Origin: Oscillospiraceae bacterium
Lineage (GTDB): Bacteria > Bacillota > Clostridia > Oscillospirales > Acutalibacteraceae
Assembly (NCBI GenBank): GCA_015065665.1
Contig: SVPX01000011.1
Span: forward strand, 1 to 34,308
Length of the DNA stretch: 34,308 nt
Reading direction: 5' to 3'
The translations under genes and the position numbers were made by a program. Below, in pieces: positions 21,269-29,953 of the stretch (position 1 is the stretch's first letter; the number at the start of each line of letters is the position of its first letter). The notes under the pieces were generated by a model, which searched no databases, was not told the origin of the DNA, and saw only the letters and a list, made by a program, of their open reading frames with translations.

Positions 21269-23890
21269 TTATTCAGTTTTTTTGTTTCTTGCATTTGCAA
21301 TTGCTTTTCTGATTATATCAAAGGGAATCACAATGAAAGAAAGACCTATAACAGTAACCCATTGTACAAAGCTGAGGGGACAGAGTTTTACGGCACCTCC
21401 CACAAAGGTACAAAGGAGGATTACACCGATGAAAATTCCCACAGCAATCTGCGAGAAGAGTTTGTTCTTCATAAGTCCCTTGAACAGGTTGATGCTGTCT
21501 GTACGGATGTTGAAGCCGTTGAGCACAGCCATAAAGCACATAAGTGCAAATCGTGCTGTGAGGCTTTCCTCTGCAGAAGGGAACAGGGCGTTCAAAGGGG
21601 TAAAAAGCATAATGCAGTATGCAATTATAAAGGCAATTGTGCTGAGGGCAATTCTGCTTTTTACACCGCCCATGAAGAGGCCTGAACCTTTTTCGAGAGG
21701 TTTTTCTCTCATATACTCGGGTTTTGGGGGTTCACTGCCGAAGGACAGGGAGTTGAGAGAGTCCATAATAATGTTGATAATAAGAATCTGTACGGAGGCA
21801 AGAATTGCACCTGCACCGAATACAGGATAAACCATACTGAGAATAAGCAGACAGATGTTAATGGGTAACTGGAAAAGCAGGAACATCATTATATTGTGCA
21901 TAAATGTTCTGCCCAAGTGTACAGCCTTGACAACAGAAGCAAAGTTGTCATCGGTGAGGATAATATCGGAGGCTTCTTTTGCCACATCACTGCCTGTCTG
22001 CATACCGAAACCTACATCGGCACGCTTGAGGGCAGGGGAGTCGTTAACGCCGTCACCTGTCATTGCAACAGACATTCCGATTTCCTGGGCAAGGGTTACA
22101 AGTCGGAGTTTTGTTTGGGGTGAGCAACGGGAGATAACCCTTAAGTCGGGAATAAGTTTCTTTATTTCTTCGTCAGAGAGTTTCTCAAAATCATCGTTGG
22201 CAATAGCCACATCGCCATCTTTATAAATACCGCACTCGGTGGCAACGGCAATGGCGGTGTCGATGCTGTCACCTGTGATTTCAATAACCTGGGTACCTGC
22301 TTTGTGAGCAATATCAACAGCACCTTTTACCTCGGGCCTCAGAGGGTCAACAACACCGATGATGCCAAGGAAGGTCATATTGTCGGGAAGCTCATTTTCT
22401 GTGAGCATCCCCTGTGCTGTGGTGAGAGCAATACATCTGATAGAACGCTTGTTAGCGTTTTTGATAGCAGCAAGTAACTGCTCTTTTGTGTCAAAATCTG
22501 CAATCTCTCCCTCAGGAGTCATTACATGTGTACAACGAGAAATAAGTTTCTCAGGTGCACCTTTGTAGTAAGAAATTCCATTTGTGGCAGAGAAGGCGGA
22601 GTACTTGTTTGAACTGCTGAATACCTGTCTGTCAGCCTTTTTGTTCTGTGCCTTTATGCTCTGTGCCTCCTGGGGTGTTACAAGGGAAAGCACAGCTCTG
22701 TCAACGGAGTTACCCCCTGTAATTACTCCTTCGGAATCAAAAACAGCGCTGTTGTTGAGAACGATGTTTTTCTTGATTTCAGCAAAGAGGAGTGTTTCTT
22801 TTGGGAGAACTTCGCCTGTATAAGAAAGGAGAAGTTCGGGGGACATAACACCTGTTGTCAGAGTACCTGTCTTGTCGGTACAGATAAGATTTACATAAGC
22901 AAGTTCGGGGATTTTGCCCGGGTTCTTTGCCAGAATGTTGAAGCGTTCCATTGTCTTTACATTCTGTTTGGTAACAAGTTTTACAATAAGGGGAAGTCCC
23001 TCGGGTACAGCCGCAACAATAATTGTAAGAGCAACTGAAATATTGCCTGCAATCTTCTGGATTGTGCCAAGGATATTTCCTGTGAAATAAGCAGAGAATC
23101 CTGTCTCCATAATTCCTGTAACTGTCAGGATGATAAAGGTGATAACTGCTGCCAATGTACCCCAGCGGGAGATAAAGTCGCTGAGTTTATCAAGGGCAAT
23201 ATCCAGAGCGGTTTTGGGAGCCTCAAGAGTCTGGGTTTTTACCAGGGTGTCACCGTTTACTGTGTTAATACCAACGTCGGTAACTATCATTCTGCCTGCA
23301 CCCGACATAACAGAGGTGCCTGCAAAAAGGCAGTTCTGATTTGTATATGCATCTGTTGATGTGGTCTTTACATGAACATAACCTTCAACGGGGGTTTTTC
23401 TGCATTCTTTTGTTTCGCCGTTGATAGCAGCATTATTTACCTTTACTTTGCCGTCAATGATGTAACCGTCAGCAAAGATTTCTTTGCCTGTTTCAATAAG
23501 AACAATGTCACCAACAACAAGTTCGTCTTTGTTTATAGTGACAATGTGTCCGTTTCTGAGTACATCACAATATCGCAGGGAGGATTTCTTCCTCAGCTCT
23601 GTGGCAGATTTCTGTACACCGAGTCCTGTACGGACAGCAATGGCAGTTACAATGCCCAGCACAAGACCAATCATTACAGGTTCAGAGATTTCCATTACAC
23701 CCAGAATTGCCAGTACAAGCTGTACTACAGCAATAACGATAAGAACAAGAGTGATTTTTTCACTGAGGGCTTCAGCCGCAAAGTGATACCATTTTTTCTG
23801 TTTTGGTTCGGGCAGTTTATTTGAGCCGAATTTTTCTCTCTGTTCTGCAACCTGAGCATCTGTGAGACCTGTCATATAGTAGTTGTTCAT
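21269..23890 (-). CDS. P-type calcium-transporting ATPase
   Basis: An 873-aa P2-type cation ATPase that exports Ca2+ (or related ions) from the cytosol. Motifs in order: N-terminal cation ATPase domain (YYMTGLTDAQVAEQREKFGS), actuator loop INGET (about 156-160, in place of TGES), M4 motif VPEGLP (295-300), phosphorylation site CTDKTGTLT with Asp339, the TGD motif ITGDSID, the hinge TGDGVNDSPALKRADVGFGM, and M6 residues NIIMDSLNSLSFG. The PEGLP and M6 pattern fit the calmodulin-free PMCA/SERCA-like bacterial group. AAGGAG lies ~9 nt before the ATG. Convergent to asnA. An alpha-amylase of the calcium-binding GH13 type lies downstream, but a link is only suggestive. Confidence 0.94.
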   Translation of the reverse strand: MNNYYMTGLTDAQVAEQREKFGSNKLPEPKQKKWYHFAAEALSEKITLVLIVIAVVQLVLAILGVMEISEPVMIGLVLGIVTAIAVRTGLGVQKSATELRKKSSLRYCDVLRNGHIVTINKDELVVGDIVLIETGKEIFADGYIIDGKVKVNNAAINGETKECRKTPVEGYVHVKTTSTDAYTNQNCLFAGTSVMSGAGRMIVTDVGINTVNGDTLVKTQTLEAPKTALDIALDKLSDFISRWGTLAAVITFIILTVTGIMETGFSAYFTGNILGTIQKIAGNISVALTIIVAAVPEGLPLIVKLVTKQNVKTMERFNILAKNPGKIPELAYVNLICTDKTGTLTTGVMSPELLLSYTGEVLPKETLLFAEIKKNIVLNNSAVFDSEGVITGGNSVDRAVLSLVTPQEAQSIKAQNKKADRQVFSSSNKYSAFSATNGISYYKGAPEKLISRCTHVMTPEGEIADFDTKEQLLAAIKNANKRSIRCIALTTAQGMLTENELPDNMTFLGIIGVVDPLRPEVKGAVDIAHKAGTQVIEITGDSIDTAIAVATECGIYKDGDVAIANDDFEKLSDEEIKKLIPDLRVISRCSPQTKLRLVTLAQEIGMSVAMTGDGVNDSPALKRADVGFGMQTGSDVAKEASDIILTDDNFASVVKAVHLGRTFMHNIMMFLLFQLPINICLLILSMVYPVFGAGAILASVQILIINIIMDSLNSLSFGSEPPKPEYMREKPLEKGSGLFMGGVKSRIALSTIAFIIAYCIMLFTPLNALFPSAEESLTARFALMCFMAVLNGFNIRTDSINLFKGLMKNKLFSQIAVGIFIGVILLCTFVGGAVKLCPLSFVQWVTVIGLSFIVIPFDIIRKAIANARNKKTE

Positions 23891-24083
23891 AGATTCAACT
23901 CCTTTTTTGAGGCTGTATTCAATAGTATATATAACATATTATTAATGTTGATATCTCAACTATTACGATTGGGATGATAGCACAAGCAATTCATAAAAAC
24001 AATATATACAGAGAAAAGTTAACAAACAAATAACATTTACGAAGAAAAACCGCGCTTTTGTTATAATAATGTTAAAATATTGA

Positions 24084-24291
24084 ACGGACATCGATGACAC
24101 CATTGATGATGGCAAGACAAAAAAGATGAAGTTCTATTTGAGAAACAAAATACAGCAAACACTATTACCAAATAAAGAGAGCGTGTATTGGTGGAATTGC
24201 TGGTTTTTTATCTTGGATGCTAATAATTCTATCCGAATATTTACTTGAAACAGACAGTTATGATACAATGTATATGAATGATAAAATGTGA
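24084..24291 (+). pseudogene. Possible frameshifted remnant of a small membrane protein
   Basis: Between the ATPase and the CHAP protein, frame 24084 reads DDTIDDGKTKK and KMKFYLRNKIQQTLLPNKES, then becomes unlikely. From about 24180 a +1 shifted frame reads IGGIAGFLSWMLIILSEYLL and ends ETDSYD...MNDKM at the stop TGA 24289. Together they would give a short basic helix plus one membrane segment. No ribosome binding site precedes ATG 24126-24129. This is a weak call: it may be chance. Otherwise 23891-24334 holds only AT-rich DNA, a TATAAT at 24062-24067 and a TTGAAA/TACAAT pair with short spacing near 24245-24269. Confidence 0.25.
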
Positions 24292-24334
24292 AGTCTGCGC
24301 ATTTTACAAATGGTTTTTACAGGAGTTGAATTTG

Positions 24335-27300
24335 ATGAAAAAGAAGTTTTTCAGAAGAGCGGTTTCCGTTTTGCTTTGTGTGCTGATAATGGTATCCTGC
24401 CTTGTGGTGGCCGTTGTTCCCGCATCAGCGGCAACATACAGAAACGGCGCTCAGTCCGGCCCCTCTACATCCTACAAAAACGGCAGATACTACAAGAATT
24501 ATCTGAAGGTTCCCATTACAGGCGATAACAGAACGGATATTCTTGCCATTGCTCTGTCTCAGCTTGGATATCAGGAAGGTGCATCAAGCGGTGCTTTTTC
24601 CGGTGAGGTTTCAGGCGGACAGAACTATGTTGAGTTCAGTTACAATATGGGTGACCTGGGCCTTGGTTATGGTGGTTCAGACTATCCCTGGTGTGCATCC
24701 TTTGTGTCCTGGTGTCTGTATCAATCACACGCTACTGACCAGGCAACCTACAAGGATTTAGGACGAAACCACATAGGTGACTATAAATATATCTGGAAAG
24801 AAATCAGCTGCTCCCAGTGGGTGCGTCAGCTCAAGGGTGCAGGTTATTATAAATACTCTGCATACGAGGGCGGTTCATATACTCCCAAGTATGGTGACCT
24901 TGTGTTCTTCCAGAATTCCAAGGGCGTAGCACATATCGGAATCTGTCTGTATACATCAGGTGGCAGAATCTATACAGTTGAGGGTAACACCAGCGACTCC
25001 TCAGGACTTGAGGCAAACGGCGGCGGTGTATACTTCAAGAACTATGCTTTGTCTACCTCCTATATCAACGGTTATGGTGTATTGCCCTACAAATCAAATT
25101 CCTCTGTAGCAAAGATTGACTACAGCGGCTCAAATCCTACACCCGGTCTTTATGTTGCAAATGCATCAAAGTATATTTACAGCAGTGAGACCGCTACATC
25201 CTACAGCTACACAATCCCCAGATTCTCAATGTTTGAGATTACAAAAATCGGCACAAACGGCACCAGACTCTATGGTACATTCACAACTTCATCAGGTGCA
25301 ACCGTTACAGGTTGGATCAACAACAACTCCGACAGAATAATTCAGCTTTCATCTTCAGGAGAGACGGTTTCTCCCGAAGAAGTGGCAAGAGAAGCCCTTG
25401 AAAAAACTGTGACAAACGCAAAGGCTGCCCGCCACTACAATTATACAGAAGCAAAGATTACAGAAATCCGTACAGCATACAAAAACGCCGTATCTGTACT
25501 TGCAAACACAGCTGCAACAGAATCCCAGCTTACTTCTGCAGATACAACGCTCAAGAATCTTCTGGCACAGAAGGGCAGCAATACAATTGCTTATAACAAT
25601 CAGGGTGTATATGTAAACGGAAGAAACTCTGTAATCGGTGCAGGTGACTGTTTCATTTACTCTCCCAGTTGGAACAATGGTCTTATTACCGTTGACAATG
25701 CTAACATAAGATACACAGTAAATGTTGTTGTAAAATGGGACGGTTATCTTTGCTGTAATGTGGTTAAATCCGTATCAGTTGGTACAGGCTCATCCACACC
25801 TTCTATCCAGCTTGAAGAGGGTGAGTGGCTGATTGCGGCACACAACTGGGAACATGGTGTTGCGGAAAGTGATAATCCTGTTGAGTACTCGGGAACTAAC
25901 TACAATATTCTCTCTAACCTTTCTGTGGGTTCAAGAGTTTATGTCTCAGGTTGCACAGCACTCAATGCAGGTACAGATGTTGAGCCTGCAGCATATATTA
26001 AATTCGGCGCTCCCGATTCCACAAAGATGACAGGAAAGAACACAAAAGTGGAAAAAGGCGGATTTGTACTATTTACTCCTGCATTCAACAGCGGTCTGCT
26101 GACACATTCAAATGCTAATATCCACAAGACTCTCAATGTTGTTGCAAAGTGGGACGAGGTTAAGACTGCGTGGATTGTAACAGATAAATTCCACGGCAAC
26201 GATAAAGAGGACGAGACATCGAATATCGAGATTACTGACGGCCAGATTGTAATTTCCGGTTATGCCTGGGAGGGCGGAGTTACTGATGGTACTGCCGTTG
26301 CAGGCTCCACAGGCAACTGGAACAAACTGAACACCGCCCAGATTGGAGAGCAGGTTATTTTCTCAGGCATCACTCCCACTTACGGTTCAGATTACCTTTC
26401 AGTTTCTGCAAATATAGATTTTGTTGAGTATGCAGGCGGTGAGGGTGACGAGGATGACACAACTACCAACGGCCCCGAAAATCTTGCTCTTGGTAAGTCC
26501 TACGAGGCAAAGACTCATGGCACAACTCATACAGCCAACCTGACAGACGGTGTGTATCCTGCAGAACTCTGGCCTGCAGGCAACTGGTTCGGCTTTAACA
26601 AAGAAGGCAATACCACCCAGGGTACAGGTACAGTTACAGTTGACCTTGGTGCAAGATACAATCTTGAATCCTTCCGGGTTCATCTTTACGGCAGAGATGA
26701 TGATTCCAGCATCGGTCCTCCTGCATATGTAAATGTATATACATCCAACAACGGTGTCAGCTTTGATAAGGTAGGCAGCCTTGTTCAGGACGCATCTGCA
26801 ACAAGCGGCTACTGGGCAGAACTTGAGGATATATCCGCTATGGGCAGATATGTAAAATTCGAGGTTGCTCCCTGTGAAGAAGGACACTACTGGGTATTCC
26901 TCAACGAGATTGAGGTTTACGGATATGACCTTACAGGTGAGGAGAATGTTGCTCTTAATACAACAGAAACCCTGACTCCCGCAGAAGGCGGCTACAACAC
27001 AAGCCTTGTTGACGGTGTGGCAGAAGATGCCCTTGCTCAGGATAAGTGGTTTGGTTTCCTGAGTGATAGGGAAAACGAGAACTCAAATACTGTGGACAAT
27101 GTTGGCACTGCGGTTATCGACCTGGGTGCAAGATTCAGCATTACTGATATAAAGGCACACTTCTTTGCAGGCGAAAATACAATAGGCGCAGATGCTCCTG
27201 CACAGGTAACAGTTTCTGTTTCTATCGATGGTGTTACCTATGCCAGGGTGGGAACAATGGCTCTTACAGAGGATGCCACAGCTCCTTTCTGGGCAGTTCT

Positions 27301-29740
27301 GACACAATGCGATGCAGTAGGCAGATATGTAAAACTTGATGTGGATTGCATTGATAAGTGGACACTTCTCAATGAGGTTGAGGTATACGGTGTATCACAT
27401 ATTCAGGCGGTAAATAACAATATTGCTCTTGAGAAGGTATACACAGCGGCAGGTTATGAGGGGTCACCCTATATTGCTTCTCTGACAGACGGCATCGCTT
27501 CTCAGATTTTCCAGTACGGACTGAATAATTCATCCTGGTTCGGATTCCGTAACACAGGAGATGCTCAGACAGGTAACGTTACAGATAACAAGGGTATTGT
27601 TACTATTGATTTAGGCGGACAGGCTGAAATCACAGGTACATATGTAAATCTGTTTGCAGGTGCAAACGATGCAGGAGCAGTACAACCCGGATATGTAAAT
27701 GTTTATATTTCTGATGATGGTACAGCGTTTGACTATATTGAGACGATAGATGTTGATAAAACAAAGACAGCTCCATATTGGGCAGGCTTTACACTTTCAT
27801 CTCCCGTATATGCAAGATATGTGAAGTATGCATTCCAGGTAGAGGCTGAACAGCTTGTTCTCCTTAATGAAATCAAGGTTACAGGCACAATGCTGACTTC
27901 AAACGAATCAGACGAGCCGGGCTCAATGTCAACTGTTACATTGGCAGGTGACTTTAACGGTTGGAATTCAACTCCCAATATGAGCAGGATCGACGGCACA
28001 ACAGTATCGGTTGCAATGAATATTGCAGAGGGTGCATATCAGTTCAAGATTCTTGACGGCAATGTGTGGTATGGTAACGATGGAGAGATTGACAACTCTA
28101 CAGAGTATACTTCTGATATAGGTTGGGAGATGACTCAGGAGGCAGGTAACTGTGTGCTTAATGCAACAGGCGGTATGTACACCTTCCTGTACAACACAGA
28201 GACAAGAATGCTCAGGGTTCTTCATACTCCCGATACATACTTTATCCGCGGAGATTTTAACGATTGGGGAACATGGGATATCCTCTCTGAGAATGAGGAC
28301 GGAACATTTTCCAAGACAATTACACTCAAGGCAGGTACATACGAGTTCAAGGCTGCAAACGAGGATTACTCCAAACAGTGGCCCGATAATAATGACAGCA
28401 TTACTCTGGAGCGAACAACAGATGTTACCTTTACCCTTGATATATTCTCAAACACTCTCACATATACACAGGAGGTAAACGACTTTATCGTTACCTTCGC
28501 AGGATATGACGGTAAGGTTATCAGCACTCAGGAAGTAAGACGCGGTCAGTCCGCAACTGCACCTGAAGCTCCCGAGAGAGAGGGCTTCAACTTTACAGGC
28601 TGGAACAGAAGATTTGATAATGTGACAGAAGATATCAAAGTAGTTGCCATGTATCAGAAGACACACGGCACACTTAAGGTTGATGTTACAGGCGGCGTAG
28701 GTTTTACTATTTCTGTAAACGGAGGCACAGCACGTCCTCAGGGCAGTAACTATGTGAATACAAAGATGCCCATCGGTGCTCAGGTTACAGTGACAGCTAT
28801 GAATCTCTCAGATGAAGAATTTATCGGTTGGATGAATCCTGCCAATGGTCAGATTTATACCAAGGATTACAGCTATACATTCTATTCATCAGGTAACGAT
28901 TATCTGAAGGCTACATTCAAGAACAGTATCAGCGGTGTAAATATGGTTATGTTCAAGAACGACAAGGCTGCAGGTGGCAACGGACAGATTCTTGATATGC
29001 AGTATTATGCTGCAGGTGACACAGTTGAAACGCCTCTCAATCCCACTCAGGCAGGTTTTGACTTTGCAGGTTGGGACCATACATCCGAACAGATTGGTGC
29101 AAACCTTCAGGCACAGCAGGATACAACAGTACTTGCAAACTGGACAAAGCAGATTATCAAGGTTAATGTGAATGTCAATGGCGGTGCAGGTACAGGTGTA
29201 TATGATGCAAACTATGCTGTGACTGTGACAGCAAACGAAGCTCCCGAGGGTAAGAAGTTCGCATATTGGACAGACTCAGAGGGTAACATCAGAAGTTACC
29301 TGGAAGCATATAAATTCTATCCTGCAAAGGATACAGAGCTTACAGCAGTATTCATTGACGAGAATGAGGCGATTGACTATCAGATTCTCGTAAATGTTGA
29401 TACAATCGATATTACCTCTCAGGGTACATCCAACGTATTCTATTACAGCTGGTTTGTTCCTGAGGAGGAACTGGGTATCACCTTTATTGATGCAGGTATC
29501 CTTGCTGTAAATAAAGATTTCTATAACGAAGAAACTTTCTATGCAGGTTCCGATGGGGCTAATATTTATGACCGAGGCCCCTCAGGATCAAATATCAAGC
29601 CTGTAAACAGCTTTGCATGGACAAAAACTAATGTTCCTGCAGGACAGACTTGGGTTGCAAAGGCTTATGTTCAGTATAAGACAGCAGAGGGTAAACTTAT
29701 TACTGTGTATTCTGACCTTGCCGAGGCAACAAAAGAATAA
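24335..29740 (+). CDS. Secreted CHAP-domain protein with discoidin-like, starch-binding and InlB-type modules
   Basis: An 1801-aa secreted protein. Signal peptide ~1-33 (SVLLCVLIMVSCLVVAVVPA, then SAA). CHAP amidase/peptidase ~62-252 with Cys120 in YPWCASFVSW, His200 in VAHIGI and Glu216 in YTVEGNTS. An SH3-like stretch ~270-338 and a FIVAR-like three-helix domain ~345-412 follow. Two copies of an unrecognised ~145-residue domain are at ~413-558 and ~562-700. Three discoidin (F5/8 C)-like domains at ~714-865, ~868-1020 and ~1028-1184 share a D-L-G-A-R/G-G strand and NEI/VEVYG-type ends. Starch-binding-like modules are at ~1199-1298 (LAGDFNGW) and ~1300-1380 (IRGDFNDW). InlB-type repeat ~1383-1442, then a module shared with the amylase (1445-1611), then a unique end. 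AGGAG lies 9 nt before ATG 24335; an earlier ATG (24278) lacks a site and breaks the signal peptide. No sortase motif, dockerin or transmembrane end. Confidence 0.88.
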   Translation: MKKKFFRRAVSVLLCVLIMVSCLVVAVVPASAATYRNGAQSGPSTSYKNGRYYKNYLKVPITGDNRTDILAIALSQLGYQEGASSGAFSGEVSGGQNYVEFSYNMGDLGLGYGGSDYPWCASFVSWCLYQSHATDQATYKDLGRNHIGDYKYIWKEISCSQWVRQLKGAGYYKYSAYEGGSYTPKYGDLVFFQNSKGVAHIGICLYTSGGRIYTVEGNTSDSSGLEANGGGVYFKNYALSTSYINGYGVLPYKSNSSVAKIDYSGSNPTPGLYVANASKYIYSSETATSYSYTIPRFSMFEITKIGTNGTRLYGTFTTSSGATVTGWINNNSDRIIQLSSSGETVSPEEVAREALEKTVTNAKAARHYNYTEAKITEIRTAYKNAVSVLANTAATESQLTSADTTLKNLLAQKGSNTIAYNNQGVYVNGRNSVIGAGDCFIYSPSWNNGLITVDNANIRYTVNVVVKWDGYLCCNVVKSVSVGTGSSTPSIQLEEGEWLIAAHNWEHGVAESDNPVEYSGTNYNILSNLSVGSRVYVSGCTALNAGTDVEPAAYIKFGAPDSTKMTGKNTKVEKGGFVLFTPAFNSGLLTHSNANIHKTLNVVAKWDEVKTAWIVTDKFHGNDKEDETSNIEITDGQIVISGYAWEGGVTDGTAVAGSTGNWNKLNTAQIGEQVIFSGITPTYGSDYLSVSANIDFVEYAGGEGDEDDTTTNGPENLALGKSYEAKTHGTTHTANLTDGVYPAELWPAGNWFGFNKEGNTTQGTGTVTVDLGARYNLESFRVHLYGRDDDSSIGPPAYVNVYTSNNGVSFDKVGSLVQDASATSGYWAELEDISAMGRYVKFEVAPCEEGHYWVFLNEIEVYGYDLTGEENVALNTTETLTPAEGGYNTSLVDGVAEDALAQDKWFGFLSDRENENSNTVDNVGTAVIDLGARFSITDIKAHFFAGENTIGADAPAQVTVSVSIDGVTYARVGTMALTEDATAPFWAVLTQCDAVGRYVKLDVDCIDKWTLLNEVEVYGVSHIQAVNNNIALEKVYTAAGYEGSPYIASLTDGIASQIFQYGLNNSSWFGFRNTGDAQTGNVTDNKGIVTIDLGGQAEITGTYVNLFAGANDAGAVQPGYVNVYISDDGTAFDYIETIDVDKTKTAPYWAGFTLSSPVYARYVKYAFQVEAEQLVLLNEIKVTGTMLTSNESDEPGSMSTVTLAGDFNGWNSTPNMSRIDGTTVSVAMNIAEGAYQFKILDGNVWYGNDGEIDNSTEYTSDIGWEMTQEAGNCVLNATGGMYTFLYNTETRMLRVLHTPDTYFIRGDFNDWGTWDILSENEDGTFSKTITLKAGTYEFKAANEDYSKQWPDNNDSITLERTTDVTFTLDIFSNTLTYTQEVNDFIVTFAGYDGKVISTQEVRRGQSATAPEAPEREGFNFTGWNRRFDNVTEDIKVVAMYQKTHGTLKVDVTGGVGFTISVNGGTARPQGSNYVNTKMPIGAQVTVTAMNLSDEEFIGWMNPANGQIYTKDYSYTFYSSGNDYLKATFKNSISGVNMVMFKNDKAAGGNGQILDMQYYAAGDTVETPLNPTQAGFDFAGWDHTSEQIGANLQAQQDTTVLANWTKQIIKVNVNVNGGAGTGVYDANYAVTVTANEAPEGKKFAYWTDSEGNIRSYLEAYKFYPAKDTELTAVFIDENEAIDYQILVNVDTIDITSQGTSNVFYYSWFVPEEELGITFIDAGILAVNKDFYNEETFYAGSDGANIYDRGPSGSNIKPVNSFAWTKTNVPAGQTWVAKAYVQYKTAEGKLITVYSDLAEATKE
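25565..26434 (+). repeat. Two copies of an unrecognised domain inside the CHAP protein
   Basis: Residues 413-558 and 562-700 align over their length. Shared landmarks in order: GDCFIYSPSWNNGLITVDNA versus GGFVLFTPAFNSGLLTHSNA; VNVVVKWD versus LNVVAKWD; LEEGEWLIAAHNWEHGV versus ITDGQIVISGYAWEGGV; then VGSRVYVSGC versus IGEQVIFSGI. The spaced Asn-Ala-Asn-Ile motif occurs in both. Beta-rich by inspection. Confidence 0.8.
28667..29177 (+). repeat. C-terminal module shared with the amylase, copy 1
   Basis: Residues 1445-1611 align without large gaps to amylase residues 1283-1451. Landmarks: GFTISVNGGTARPQG versus GFRISVNGGAARPQG; FKNDKAAGGNGQILDMQYY versus FKNDKAAGGLGQIIDMQYY; GFDFAGW; WTKQIIKVNV versus WTKQIVKVNI. 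Part of it (DEEFIGWMNPANGQ...YLKATF) has the look of a divergent InlB B-repeat. The DNA is also closely similar around the conserved blocks, suggesting recent duplication or gene conversion. Confidence 0.9.
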
Positions 29741-29762
29741 AACCCAATAACTTATAGAAAAT

Positions 29763-29797
29763 GCACCTTGTCATATTTTGTGGCAGGGTGCTTTTTT
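29763..29797 (+). terminator. Intrinsic terminator
   Basis: GCACCTTGTCA / TGGCAGGGTGC stem with a T-rich loop, followed by TTTTTT, right after the CHAP protein gene. It separates that gene from the amylase, so each has its own transcript. Confidence 0.85.
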
Positions 29798-29810
29798 GTT
29801 ATGTACTTGT

Positions 29811-29923
29811 TGATGATATCATCATCGGCGTTGTGCTATTGCACAAAACAGATAAGGGTGTATTTGGTACAAAGGGAGAAAAAGTTATTTTTATTTGAAT
29901 AAAGAGTTTTACTATTGTAGAAT
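29811..29923 (+). promoter_or_regulatory. Amylase promoter with upstream palindrome
   Basis: TTGAAT (29895-29900), 17-nt spacer, TAGAAT (29918-29923) lies 30 nt before the ATG. A perfect 14-bp palindrome TGATGATATCATCA (29811-29824) lies about 70 bp upstream of the -35 and may be a regulator site. No catabolite-response-element consensus was found. Confidence 0.5.
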
Positions 29924-29953
29924 GGAATTAATAAATATATCGGAGGTTTAATT

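Noticed and set aside
21257-23824. Several plus-strand frames over the P-type ATPase
   Set aside because: All are antisense shadows; the minus-strand protein carries the complete set of P-type ATPase motifs.
24278-24334. Upstream in-frame ATG of the CHAP protein
   Set aside because: It has no ribosome binding site and adds 19 residues before a normal signal peptide that begins at ATG 24335 behind AGGAG.
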